Below are positions 1 to 11,945 of a stretch of DNA of 64,000 nt, piece by piece (the stretch's first letter is position 1; every line of letters begins with the position of its first letter). The position numbers and the translations under genes were made by a program. The DNA comes from Globodera rostochiensis (Eukaryota > Nematoda > Chromadorea > Rhabditida > Heteroderidae). A model generated the notes under the pieces. The model worked only from the letters and a program-made list of their open reading frames with translations. It searched no databases and was not told where the DNA came from. The stretch covers positions 807,001 through 871,000 of the forward strand of contig JAEVLN010000023.1 of the NCBI GenBank assembly GCA_018350325.1. Direction: 5' to 3'.

Positions 1-656
1 TAATTGGTAACTCATTTAATATTTTTTGTTTACAAAAGATGTATTTAATTTATTAACCATTTCTTCTTCATGGTCAATTTTAAAAGCTCAAAAAGATTAG
101 TTCCTCAATTACTCGTTGTCTTTCCCCCACTGCCTATTTATTTAATGCTCTGTGTTTGTTTTATTGTTAACTGTTTCCTGTAAATATTTAGATATTAATA
201 CTTTTAGAGTTTTAATTAATAACGTTGGTAACGAACTAATTTCAGGGGGCAAACATTTTTATTGTAAATTTAGTTGGCTTGTATATAAGTTAAAATCTAA
301 TTATAATTCATTAAAATATTATTTATTTTAAAATATGCTGTAGCTTAAGTGGAGATGGCCTGAGATAGCCTGTTTGATAATAAGAGGCAAAGGGATAATA
401 ATGCTTAACATCAATATTTAATAATACAAAAATATGATAATAAAACATTATAAATGTGTTTGTATAGTACAGTAAGGCTTTATTTTTAAGAAATCTTAAT
501 ATTACTATTAAATGTAAAAAAAATTAAATATATCAAAGAAGATAAAAGTAAATTTCAACTGAACTTTAATGATGAATAAACATTTTAAACATAATGCCAT
601 CTTATAAAAAAAAATTTAGTTAAGCGTTTTAAATATTTATACAAACATTAAATATT

Positions 657-850
657 TGCACGTCCATGCCCGTTCGTATCTTGTTCGGCTAACTCTTTTG
701 CACACCGGCATCATGAAACTGTTCACCATCTTCTTTGGTCTTCCTTTTCAAGCGCTTTCTTTACAACTACCATTTCATTGTTGTATGGTTGCCTGATGGG
801 ACTTCAATCAGGTCTTGCTAGATCATTTCCTCTATCAGAAACAACTCTCC
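657..850. other. GC-richer exon-like island, unassigned
   Basis: This stretch stands out from its AT-rich surroundings. On the minus strand it reads EDGEQFHDAGV and then, after a one-base shift, ELAEQDTNGHGRAN, which looks like coding sequence with a frame break. On the plus strand an ATG at 713 opens a 28-codon frame beginning MKLFTIFFGLPFQALSL, which resembles a short hydrophobic leader. I cannot decide which strand, if either, is genuine and I do not recognise a family. It may be a decayed exon. Confidence 0.15.
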
Positions 851-2109
851 GGAGTATAAATATATTGATAATTATTTAAGAAAAATTTTTATCTTAATTA
901 AACTAATTTTGTGTTCTGTAATAACAGATTTTTTTTTGTTAAAACATGTAAATGTTATTTTCACAAAGTCTACTACCATGACTCTCCCTAAAAATTTTCA
1001 TAAAAAGTATTTCATTAAAGAGGCACAAAACTTCAGTTTTAAGAATATTTAGTTTTTTTGTTTGTTTATGTTTTAAGCAATGATTAAATGTTTTAACTTT
1101 ATCATTATGATTTTAATCATTTAGAATTAATTTCTTTTTATCTGGAGAATTTTGGAAATCTAAAAACACCACAGGCAGAAAGAAGAATAACAATAACAAA
1201 AAAAGACAAATATTGTTTCAGTGAGTTTTTTTTAACATTTCCCAATTACATATTTAACAATACGAAATGGTGACAAATTTAAGAATTAATTACTTTTAAA
1301 TTTTACGAGGATTATCATATAATTTATTAATTGTTTAGAAATTTAAAATTTTAATCATTTTTAACATATTTGTTAGAGAATTAAAATAGATTGGTTTTTT
1401 ACATATTTACACATATTGTCACAGATGATGCTTTCACAATATGTCACCCGAGGGCATACTTTATTTAATAAACGTGATGTGCTCGCTTACCTATATTATT
1501 GGTTCGCTCTCCACACGGTTTTTAAATTTATATTTTTCTCTATAGAAAGTTTGTTGCGACTTTTAATGACAATATGTTCTTTAAAATCCAAAAATTATTA
1601 GTTATTATAATTTTATGCAATATGTGATGTGGCACTTTTTGAAGTAATTAGTTTAATGGCCGTTAAATGATCGGACGCTTTTTTGATCTCAACAAATAAA
1701 CCGATCTAATCATTTGAATCTGATTGGAATCGGTGTGGGTGACCTGATCACTCCCAATTCAAAGCCGCCAAACCATATTTTAACTAAAAATAAAGGTACT
1801 GTTTTTAATGCCTAAATGAATGATTTTTTCTTTTTAGCTTGTCAGTGCAAGCCACGCTTAACGCAAAGAGGAGCAATCATATAAAGCTTTTTTATCTACA
1901 AATTATTTTGCACAATTAAATATAAAATTAAAAATTTTTCTTTAATTTTATTTAAAACAATAATCCTGTCAATATATCAGTTCATATCAACAAAAAGCTT
2001 TGAATAATCTTAGAATATAATAATAGCCAACTCAGCATTTTTACTAATTCTTCAAAATTATATGTGTTATCATTGAGAATGAAGAGAGGTCGATTACCGT
2101 GACAGAGCA

Positions 2110-2345
2110 AGAATTTAATTTAATAATAATATATCAACGAACAGATCAAAACTGAAAAAAACATACAATTATATCATGTAAATGTTACATTTACTTATAT
2201 AAATAAGTATCATATATTAACAAATATTTATTTTATAGAAAATTTTTCGTCTAAAAAAGTAATATTATTAGTGAAGCAATACGGAATATTAAACTTATAC
2301 GAGAATTAATATGTTAAACACAAAATAAAGAAAATAGAATATTTA
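2110..2345 (+). repeat. Dispersed repeat, inverted partner at about 9465-9680
   Basis: Read on the opposite strand, this segment matches 9465-9680 over most of its length. Shared landmarks are AAAATTTTCTATAAAAT, GATACTTATTTATAT, TTTTGATCTGTTC and ATTAAATTAAATTCTTGC. Small indels and substitutions are spread throughout, so the copies are old. No coding potential or terminal repeats are clear. It is probably a decayed transposon fragment, but the family is unknown. Confidence 0.6.
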
Positions 2346-2601
2346 TTATATTATGAATTAATAAGAATATTTAAAATTATATTTTATTGTATTAGGTTTT
2401 CAATAAAATTATATTTTGAAACTTTATCGTTTATTCATTACTTTGTAGTATCATTATATTTATTAGCTGCATTAAACTGGGACTTTGTATAAAAATGTCT
2501 GAAGTTTTAAGTATAGGAGTTTAATTATTGTTTTTGTCCACAAACTTGGAGCCTTATTAATTTATAACTAGTTTTTTTAATTGGCATTACATTGGATAAT
2601 T

Positions 2602-2676
2602 TAAGCCGCGTCAGGATCAAGTTCATCAGAAGCCTCTCGTGCGTCCGTTTCCGTCAATAAACGGATGGATGTGCAC
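2602..2676 (-). pseudogene. Fic-domain (AMPylator) exon with a one-base frameshift
   Basis: On the minus strand a TTTCAG acceptor at 2677-2682 is followed by VHIHPFIDGNGRT, the Fic signature HPFx(D/E)GNGRxxR. In animal Fic/FICD proteins this loop supplies the catalytic histidine (here the H of HPF) and the phosphate-binding GNGR for transferring AMP from ATP to BiP and other targets in the endoplasmic reticulum. The next residues expected, a leucine-rich helix, are present as LLMNLILTRL but in another frame, because one base appears to be missing around 2633-2638; in the first frame two stops follow at once. So either the copy is decayed or the assembly has a base error. The rest of the domain was not found with confidence; a weak candidate for an upstream exon lies at 3,721-3,771. 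The family call is solid, but whether the gene works is unknown. Confidence 0.7.
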
Positions 2677-3159
2677 CTGAAATTATTCAAATTGCAGTAA
2701 TAGAAGTTTTCTATTGAATAAATATATTTTTAACAATGTATTTTGATTATTCTCATATCTTTTATTGTGTGCCACACGGTGTATAATTTGCCCAGATTTG
2801 TTTGTCAAATTTGTTTTAAAATTAATTTATAATATTATAATTATCCTTCTCTGTTTTGCGTGTTGTAGGAGTTTATGATTTTAAATTTCGGAATTTCATT
2901 CTTAGTTTAATTATGTTAACAACAATCTTTTGCACATGGAGCCAAATTTGATTATTCATTTAAAACATTTATATTTAATGAATAACAATCATTGTACTTT
3001 TTCAAATAAAATACAAACAATTTATAATTTCATATGTTATGACTTAAAACTTATTTAATAAATAATAAATGTTTGATGTAACCAAACGTATTGAATTTAT
3101 TTTAATTTAACAGTTATTTTTGTAATTTTTTGTTTTAAGTATCAGATAAGATCATTAGT

Positions 3160-3630
3160 AGGGTGGTGATTTTTAGGCTTGAAAAATCTCGAAATAGGCG
3201 CCTAAATAGGCTCCGAAAAATGCTAAAATAGGCAAATTGAGCTCACAAGAAAAATAGGCTCGAAAAAATGTGTGTAAAAATAAAAAATTGCTTAAAAACT
3301 TTTTTTTTACATCTGAAAATTTTTTTTACGTGTGAAAATTATCTTCCGTAGGGCTCCTACTTTTAGACAAGAAAAATTGCAAAAAAAAAATGCCTAAAAA
3401 GTAAATTTTATGAAGGATCCTGACCAAAAAAAAATTAAGATTTTATTGTATTTTTGAAAAATTTTTCAAAAAATTAGCGATTTTGGCAAGAAATTTTATT
3501 GCATTTTTCTTAAGGAATTTTGGGCAAAATGCCAAAATAGGCTCAAAAAATCTAAAATACCAAAAATAGGCTTGAGCCTATTTTAAGCTCGAAAAGTCCA
3601 AAATAGGTTTTTTTAGGCTCGGATCGGCTC
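3160..3630. repeat. AATAGGC-rich dispersed element with internal palindrome
   Basis: The segment opens with TAGGGTGGTGATTTTTAGGC and repeats the word AAATAGGC(T) many times on both strands. Near 3,560-3,585 it contains the palindrome AAAATAGGCT-TG-AGCCTATTTT. Composition and word use differ sharply from the flanks. It looks like a small non-coding repeat, perhaps a foldback or MITE-like element; no terminal repeat pair or target duplication was identified. The isolated TTAGGC words are not telomeric arrays. Confidence 0.5.
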
Positions 3631-3720
3631 GTTAAAACGATAAAATTTCCGACTAAAAACATGTTTTTCGTGCTGATTTTAATATTTGAATTATTAATTA
3701 AAAGGGTATGCTGTACTTAC

Positions 3721-3771
3721 GTGTGCAAATGTCCTTGCAATTTGGAGATTTCTAGTTCCTGTTGTCTCCAC
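3721..3771 (-). other. Candidate exon upstream of the Fic exon
   Basis: On the minus strand this piece ends at a textbook donor (CAC|GTAAGT). One frame reads VETTGTRNLQIARTFAH, another MWRQQELEISKLQGHLHT. It lies about 1 kb upstream of the Fic exon on the same strand and could precede it, since Fic domains carry an Ala/His-rich helix before the HPF loop. However, two or three residues normally found between that helix and HPF are missing and the acceptor is unclear. The assignment is a guess from position and donor quality. Confidence 0.2.
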
Positions 3772-4349
3772 ATAAATTATTTACAATATTAGATAATTTA
3801 AATTATTTTTCATAGCTGGTCAGTATTTGCTTTATTTTTTACAAAATTAATTTTTTCTGATAAGGGCCGCTGTATTTTGGAGCGTTATGTATTTATGTTT
3901 TTCTTCATTTTAAAGTTCTTTTTTTTCTTTAATAATGATTATGAAGCATGTTAGCTCGCTTTCTAGGCAATACATATATTTAATTGTTATTTAAATCGTC
4001 GATTGCTTTAAAAATTATTTACGTGGTTAAACCTTTTTTTTGATAACAAATATTCGTTTTTATTTATATTATATTTTTATACAAAAATAAGAAAGTAAAT
4101 TTCGCTCAAATCTTTCATTTCTGAAGAGTGGATTTGTTTTCGCTAAGGATAATTTGTTCATTATTTATAGATATTTAAATTAAAAGTTTTTATTTTGAAG
4201 TAGTTGTTAAATGTAGTATTAAGTATTTCATATGATTTAATCGAAATTATTTGATGCAAAAAAAAAACTGTTTATTTATGTAAACAAGGATCGCTTTTGC
4301 TTTTCTGCCAAGTTGAGTTCCTGCCCCCGGCGTCAAGTTGAATGTTGAA

Positions 4350-4449
4350 AAGGAAGACGACGAGCGCAACGAGACTTCGAGGGCGCAAATCTGTTCCACG
4401 GCGAATTCACTTCGGGCCAATACACCCACAAAGTCTACCACGTCGATAC
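4350..4449 (+). CDS. Exon of a phosphatidylinositol transfer protein (PITP/RdgB-like)
   Basis: The frame ending at the donor AC|GTAAAA (4450) reads FEGANLFHGEFTSGQYTHKV followed by YHVD. SGQYTHKVYHV is highly characteristic of the START-like lipid-binding domain of PITPs, being nearly identical to the corresponding stretch of RdgB/PITPNM and close to class I PITPs, where it lies about 55-75 residues from the N-terminus. PITPs move phosphatidylinositol between membranes to feed phosphoinositide signalling. In-frame upstream sequence hits a TGA near 4,345, while a neighbouring frame reads on as KLNVEKEDDERNETS, so either the exon starts inside 4,350-4,372 or there is a frame break. The next conserved stretch (usually with a WNAYPY-like motif) was not found in the following AT-rich DNA, so this may be one exon among very long introns or a remnant. 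Confidence 0.6.
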
Positions 4450-7174
4450 GTAAAAATAATAATAATAAATTATTTTAACAAATCTTGATTTCTTCTTTTT
4501 TTTAAACTGGCTTTTATCAAAGTGTTTTGGTGTTTATTACGAATTTGACATTATTTTATCTTATGCCATCACACTTTAACATCTATTATTTTTGGCCATC
4601 TTTACGGCAGACGAAATTTGTTTTACATTTATCCATTTTTAGGAATTCAACAATTGCATATCAGAGGTTTTAGGCTTAGTCGAAATTTCCCATAAATTTA
4701 TATGAATTGAAGTTCATATTTTTACGCATTCCATTTTTAATAACAATTTGATCCGCGAGGAAATTGGTTATACATTTATTTTTTCGTATTTTTTTTATTA
4801 ATTTATTTTTGTGAATTTATTATTTGTTTTGACGTAATATATCATTAAGTTACTTTATAAAATATGCTGTTTTTTTCATAAGTAGGATTGGATTATGTTT
4901 TTTACTATTTAATTCATTTAATATTTTATTTGTTTTTTTATTTGGATACTAAAATTAATTTTTATGGAGCAGACAGAAAAGACTTTGATAGCAAATTTAT
5001 AATTAAAGTATGCAAAAAAATGTGAACAAATTTTAAGTTTGTTTTAGAGGTAAAAATTATTTCTTACGCTATAATGTGAATAAGATTTTAATAATATTGT
5101 ATAAAATATTTCAAAAATTAATGGGGGTAAAAATTAGATGCTTAATTTTACAAAAAACCAAAATATTTTCAATAAAAAATTAAATAATATAATGAAAAAT
5201 AAAACATATATCTTTGAAATTAACTGGACAAACAATTGCGCAAAAATTTGAATTTGCTGCGGAAAAGGAAAGTTGGTAACATGCTAAACACATTAAATTA
5301 CAAATAAAAATTTATGAGAATGAAAGAAATATACGAATCTTTTAAAATTATCTGATTAAAACAAAATTAAAAAACTTTGCATGCCTTTTAAATTTAAGCA
5401 AGACAAAAATTCAAAACGGTGATTTATCAGAGGAATTACATACATAAGATTGAGATATAGGGTAAAATATAATGCTAATTTAAAGAAATGCAAGATAAAG
5501 AATTTACAAATCATTGTAATAGTAAAACAAAATTTTGAATTATATTTTTTACACTACCAAACATCCCACCTGCAAAGCAGTTTTGTATCAAAAAGTACAA
5601 ATACGCATAAAATAATTGATACAAAAAAAGTATTTTGAAAATTATAAACAATATATTCTATATATAATAAAATTTCCAATGTAGTCTTATGGGTATAACT
5701 ACTCTGACTCCAATTTAGCGCCAAGTGCAATTTAAATTCATAAAATGAATGACAAAAAATTTAAAAAAATTCATAGACTTTAAAAGCATTGCAATAATTA
5801 ACTAAGAAAAACCATAAAGCATCCGAAACAGGCAGAATTTAAAAAAACATATATCAAAAGGCGCTATGCACACTCAACGGAGAAGGAGCCAAATTCAAGC
5901 AGAAAAACATGTGAATTTAAAATGAAAATGGCAATCATTGTACTCAACGGATGTGCTTGGAAGTAACTTGTATAAAGGCGTTCGAAATTGCAATATCATA
6001 TTAGCAATAAAGCTACTTTTTTAAAATAATTAAAAATCATTGTTTAATAAAAATATAAGATTTGATATTGCGCCCATCCTTTGATTTTAAATCAAATTAT
6101 AAATATTAATGTTAATTTTAGTAATCTTGATGGTGAAATGTTTTGGAATATATTTAAATTTATTAATTACAGCGCCCAATTAAGTTATAAAGGCACACAT
6201 GCTTTATTGAATGCTTAAATTAATGTTGTTTGTCTTTTATTAATTTATTTTCATTTGTTTTAATACTCAATGTGCTCAGTCCAAAAATTTTAATAAGAAT
6301 TAAATCCTTTTATAATATATTTTTTAACGATTATAGTATAATATATTTTTTAACGATTATAGTATAATATTAAAATTTTTGTTCGATATTTTAAACAAAT
6401 ATATGTTTATTATTTTAATTATACTTTTTTTGAGATTTTAATTTTAATGATTATTTTTATTTTGTTGTGTAAAAGTTTATTTTTGGTTTTTCTAAAACAT
6501 TTAAGTGTTCTTCTTCTCAGCTTCTAACGGGCAGAAAGCGGCCCACAGTGTTTTATTTAAAGATTGAAAATTTGCAACTAAATAAAAGTTTATTCGTTTT
6601 TAACTTTTATTTAAATTTTTGTCAAAAAACTCACAAGTTTTTTGGCACCTCATGTCTCTTGTCGACTCGGACAATAAGTATATTGCGTTGTCGCCGTTTC
6701 CTTTGCTGCTGGTTTTATAAAAATTATATATCAACTTATTTTTTTTAGAGTTCAAAAGTAATTATTAAGTTTGAGACTCAAAATATATTTGTGTTTTACG
6801 ATTTACCAGATTAGCTAATATTTTATTTTTAATATACTTAATTCATTGCTTTTTTTTATTCGAATAAATGCAATAATATTGTTTTGTATATGCATTAAAT
6901 TGATTAAATATAAGTGATACAATAAGGTTGAAAAATTTCTGTAGTTTTGCACAATTACTTTAAATCTCGGTGCAAGTGAAAATGTTCCATTTCCAGATTA
7001 TCTCTAATATTGTTGTACATTATTAAATTTATTTGTTGTTAATAAATTGAACTTTCATTAAATGTTTTCAAGTATCAGTTAAAATTTGGCTTGTTTTATT
7101 GGTAATTGTTAAAGTTGCATTAATACTTGATTTTTTAATAATGCAATACCGCTTTCGTTTTTACGTAAGAACAG

Positions 7175-7229
7175 GCAGCGACGCCACTATGAATATTGCT
7201 TCGAATGGCGTGGGTACTACCCAATCGTC
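7175..7229 (+). other. Small exon-like island with both splice signals
   Basis: The 55-bp GC-richer segment is bracketed by AACAG (acceptor) and GTAAGG (donor). Two frames are open: one reads QRRHYEYCFEWRGYYPIV, the other SDATMNIASNGVGTTQSS. It is on the same strand as the PITP exon 2.7 kb upstream but matches no PITP stretch I know. Exon status is plausible from splice signals and composition; function is unknown. Confidence 0.3.
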
Positions 7230-8528
7230 GTAAGGGGCAGCAATTTTGAAAACTAATTCAACATATAATTTGGAAAATTTACTTGACAAGAAGTCCATTA
7301 GGTGTAATTTTTATGCATTTTCTAATATTTAAACTAGAGTTTAGTATTTTAATGTTATCAATTTGCATTCTTGATCAGTCAAAGATATTTAACTTATATT
7401 ATTTCTGAGTAATGTTTTAAATATTTAAGGTTTGGTACCGTTTTAAATTAATTGGCGTACTTATTCTAGTTGTATCTCTGTTTAATTTAGCAATTACCAA
7501 TTTATTTATTTTGTTGACAAATTGCTTGGCTCCTTCACATCACCTACTAATTTAACTATAATACATTTTTTGAGCAAATTGGTTCTTTTTTTCTACTGTT
7601 TGGTGTCATCTTTTGTTTAGGATTAATTAATTTAAGTTTTTATGTGGTAGTTTTGCCCAAATCGATCCTTTTATTGTTTGTATAAATGGTGAGTTAGAAT
7701 ACTTTATTATCTTCAGCATTTTTTAATCATAGTTTTGTTTATTTACGCGGCAAAAATGTAATTGCCAAATTTAAAGTTTTTAATTTTGATTCAAATAAAC
7801 TTTTAACTTTTATTTGTTATTTTTACAAATTAATATTTCCTCATTCTTTTGAGTTAGTTAATTTAACGGCAGCCTAATTCATATCTGCTAAACCCGCTTG
7901 GAAATTAATTTTGTTATTCCGTTTGAATTTTACACTAATTTGCTATTTGTTAATTTAGTTTTAATATGTCACATTTGCATTTTTGCTTGTTTTTTTAATA
8001 TTTATATTTTTCTACATTATTCAACAGATAATATCAAAATTGTTGGGTCCTAGTAGTCCTTGTCTGCGTTTCCGCCCTCTGACGAAAACCCTTTTTAATT
8101 AATGTTTTTCTTTAACTCTTAAACGTCCGGGTTGAAACCTTCTTAGAAATGAGCAGCTGTGACTTGTTTTGGCGATCGTTTTTTTAAATTTAAATTTACT
8201 TGTAAATGGTCAACAGACAGTAAGTAATTGATTATTTGAACTTTTGTGCTTTTTAATTATAAACAATTAATTTTACTTTTTTTAGTTTCAAAGAATTTTA
8301 AATTTACTGTTCTTTGATTAACATTTTATTTTTATTACAATTAATCTTTATTATATGATTTTGTTGTTTCAAAGCATGTACAAATAGTCTATAATTAAGC
8401 TTTAATATTCAATTAGCCAGCTCATAAATATTTATTATAAAAAATTTTTTGAATTTTCTATGTTGTGTTTAACTGATCTAAATTTCACTCGATTAACCAC
8501 CAATTTTATCAACTCATTAATACCTTAC

Positions 8529-8623
8529 TCATCGCCGCTTGACAACTGATGAATTTGCATAATAATATGTTCTTTCTCCGAGAGCTCTATGCGAATGTTT
8601 GCCAATGGTATAACTTTTAACAT
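8529..8623 (-). other. Candidate first exon, starts MLKVIPLANIRIELSEKE
   Basis: On the minus strand an ATG at 8623, immediately preceded by an in-frame TAA, opens 31 codons plus two bases and ends at a good donor GA|GTAAGG. The peptide begins MLKVIPLANIRIELSEKE and continues to HQLSSGDE. Codon content is less AT-rich than the flanks, which is typical of exons here. I do not recognise the family. The start lies at the edge of a segment duplicated at about 10,032-10,207, where the second copy also reads MLKV from the equivalent ATG, so the upstream sequence and start codon may have been duplicated together. Confidence 0.3.
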
Positions 8624-8780
8624 TTATTTGATTAATGCCTTTTTATGTGCATCACATCAGTATTTTGATTTTAGTAATTTATTTTATTAATTATAGCTCA
8701 CCTTTACATTTTATTTTTATTCTACATTTTTTTTTAAATTTGTTTTACGCATTAATTGCGGGACTTGTATGAAACAGCAC
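8609..8780. repeat. Direct repeat copy A (partner 10032-10207)
   Basis: This segment is nearly identical to 10,032-10,207 in the same orientation, about 1.43 kb away. It shares TTTTAACATTTATTT, ATGTGCATCACATCAG, TTTTGATTTTAGTAATTT and TTTTACGCATTAATTGCGGG, ending near ATGAAACAGCA. Similarity stops abruptly on both sides. There is no coding potential and no terminal inverted repeat is evident. Confidence 0.75.
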
Positions 8781-9464
8781 CCAAGCACAAGTATTTTTCT
8801 TGCAGAAAAAAATAATATTGCAGCTATCGAATTAATTTCAAGTAAAGTGGCTGTGCTTATTTATTATTCTGCTTTAAGCATATTGTGATTAAAATGGAAT
8901 GTTAAATTATTGTTAATAATTTGAATGTATATTTATTTACTTTCTTTCGAACCATAATTAAAAGCGGCATGTTTTATTAATAATAAAATGCACCCTTCAC
9001 TTGCCTCGCTTTAGCTTTGACTAGTTCAGTAAACTGGCACTTCATGATGTTCATCTAAATACAATTGATTCTGACCTTATTTTAAACGCTTTTACTTTTT
9101 TACTTTTATTATTACTGATGGGTTTCGGAAGCCAGATTAAATCTTTTGCTTTTTTAATATTTAAAAAATGACAAAGCAACTTAAATATTACTGCTTGATT
9201 TAGAAATAAAAATCTGATTTGAAATAATTTTTAAAATTTTATTTTATACTCTAGTTCAATAAATATTCTTAATTTTTAATCATGTTTAGCATCATTTCTT
9301 GAGAGTAAAATTTGCAGTAAGTACAGTATCTCGTAATTAAAATAGATGTTTTGTATTATTTTTGCTTTGTGATCAATAAGTCAAAAATTACATGAATTCC
9401 ATTTATTTATATATCGAAAGATTAGCGTTATTGATTTTAATAATGATATTTTTAATATTTATCT

Positions 9465-9680
9465 TCATTTTGTTTAACATTTTAGTTCTTGTATAACATT
9501 GATTATTCTTATTGCTTTACAGTAATAATATTATTTTTTTAGGCAAAAAATTTTCTATAAAATTTAACTATTTGTTAATATAAGATACTTATTTATATTA
9601 TTAAAAGTAACATTAACATTTATAGAAAAGGTAAGTTTTTTAAGTTTTGATCTGTTCATTATTAAATTAAATTCTTGCAA
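9465..9680 (-). repeat. Dispersed repeat, inverted partner of 2110-2345
   Basis: This is the second copy of the repeat described at 2110-2345, in the opposite orientation. Scattered substitutions and small indels indicate an old duplication or an old transposon family. Confidence 0.6.
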
Positions 9681-10031
9681 AATTTCGGTATTTGTGACGT
9701 GTTACATAGGTAGGTGGTAGGTAACTAATTTGAAATTTTTTGATTATATGTTAGATAATTTTCTTTAGTTGGATTTAACCCTTATTAATATTTCTAAAAA
9801 ATATAATTTTATTTCGTTTGATGTTTAAATGTAATTAACTTATTATAATTTTTTTACATACTTTAGGGTTCTGCAATATTGTAAATAGTTGAAAAATTTA
9901 TTTTGTTAAACTTAAATTACTAATTTATATTATAACAAATTTTTCATTTTTACCATTTTAATTACCTAGTTTTTTTGTTTGATAAAATGAACGAATTTGC
10001 GCAATTAGCGTTTAACGAAAGTGTTGGCAGT

Positions 10032-10207
10032 GGTATATTAACTTTTAACATTTATTTAATTAATGCCTTTTATGTGCATCACATCAGCATTTTGATTTTA
10101 GTAATTTATTTTATTAATTTTAGCTTACCGTTACATTTTATTTTTATTCTACATTTTTATATTTTTTAAATTTGTTTTACGCATTAATTGCGGGACTAGT
10201 ATGAAAC
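10032..10207. repeat. Direct repeat copy B (partner 8609-8780)
   Basis: This is the second copy of the roughly 175-bp direct repeat. Beyond its left edge the minus strand continues as an open frame reading MLKVNIPLPTLSLNANC, different from the sequence beyond copy A except for the first residues. Confidence 0.75.
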
Positions 10208-11624
10208 AGCATAAACTAATATGCATTTTTTATGCTTGCCTAGCAACATCGATATCGTTCATACCTGATTCGTCATTAAAATAAAATATCAATAACTAAT
10301 AGCTTTGAATAATGTATCATAAATAAACTAATTGTTTTGATTGAAATTGTTTAAAAACAGCCAGAATAAAAAAATTAACAATCAAATTTGATTTAAATTT
10401 ATAAACAACGCTAAAATTAAAAATTCGCAATTAGCAAAACAAATCGATATATGATTTTTTAAAATATTAATGCGCTAATTGGGTTTCTTCTAAAAAAGAA
10501 GTTCGAAAAAGTACAAAATCTCTTTAATACCATTTTTGTGGCTTTTTTGATTATTTTTTATTTAAAACCAAAGAGTTAAGACAATTTTAATAAATGCGCG
10601 ACTTTAATTTTTGTAAAAAATATTGAAAATGCTGTTTTTTGGTTGCAATTATAAGATAAATTGATGTTTTAGAAAAGAAGGGTTACTTAGCGTGAAAGGT
10701 GTAAAAAATTACATAAAATTAAAAAAAACAATAAAAAGAACAAAGTAAATCTTTGGTTAACGAATAAAAGTGTGAAAACAATAAATAAATGATACATATT
10801 AAACTGTACGCATGAGATTATACTAAAAAAAATAATAATTAGCTTTTGAAATGTTTTATTAATAACAGACCATATTCGATAATCTCATTTTCGATAAATT
10901 ACCCATGTATGGAATCACCAACATTTTGATATCATAAAAATTAACTTAAATAATTAATTTAGAAATGTTTCTAAAACAAAAAAGCAACGAAATAAGATTA
11001 CAAAACGACGACTACAATAAAATAAATCTAAAAGACATCAAAACGATGATTAAATATAAATTAATATGGTAAAATAAAATGAATTTCCCTCAAAAAAGTA
11101 ACGACAATAAAATATGTATAAACTAAGGAGATTAGCTGTTTACATTAAGACCTTTTATCATGCTTTAAAACTATTATCCTAAAAAATTTAAATTCTGTCC
11201 TAAAAGTAATATTCATAAATATTTCTACGCATATTTGCAATATTAAATCTAGTCAAAAAATTTTAAAAAGATAAAGAACTCTCAAAAATAAAAAAAATGT
11301 TTCAAAGGAAATCCCATAAGTATCGAAGGTCTACAAGAACGATTGTTGGAGCGTAACTAATTAAAACAATTTTCTTAAAGAAAATTTGCTTCATTCCTAT
11401 ATTTATTTAGTTAATTTAACCGACAGATTTTAAATTGGCCAATACGACATCAAGCAGCACGACCAATAAAAACTATTCAAGGAATGAATAAATAAAAGCT
11501 TTTCAAAATTGTGAAAAAAACTAATTATTTAAGTTTGAATTAATAAAAATAAATGAAGCAAAGATTGTTTTACAGTTAAAAAACTCAAAATTTGATTTTG
11601 ATTCATCGCTTTAATTCCTGAGTT

Positions 11625-11945
11625 ATTATTAATATAAATTTTTAATAATTTCATTTAAAAATGATCGCAATGCTCGACAAAATGAAAAAAATCAACAAGA
11701 AGCAAAAAGAAAAGAAAAGCAAAAAATACATTTTAAAATTGTAAGCCCAAAATATTATTAATTGGACGCACAACTAAGCAATACAAAGCCAAAATTATCA
11801 GCAAATTATTTTAATTAAAAGTTGAATAGGTTCTAATTAAATCAAAATAATTAGATTCTTTTATCATATATAAACATCTTATATTTTTTGCTAATCCAAA
11901 AAAACTGACGGAATTGCATATTCCTAAATGCCCAATCCTGGAATC
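11625..11945 (+). repeat. Dispersed repeat, inverted partner at 19395-19700
   Basis: This matches 19,395-19,700 on the opposite strand over about 300 bp. Landmarks include GATCGCAATGCTCG(A)CAAAAT, TTACATTTTAAAATTGTAAGCCCAAAATA, ATTGGACGCACAA(C/T)TAAGCAATAC, TTTTTGCTAATCC and TAAATGCCCAATCCTG. Many small differences show the copies are old. There is no protein-coding frame of note; it is probably a decayed non-autonomous transposon. Confidence 0.65.

Noticed and set aside
3160..3630. Telomere-like TTAGGC repeat
   Set aside because: TTAGGC and AATAGGC words are scattered in both orientations and not in tandem.
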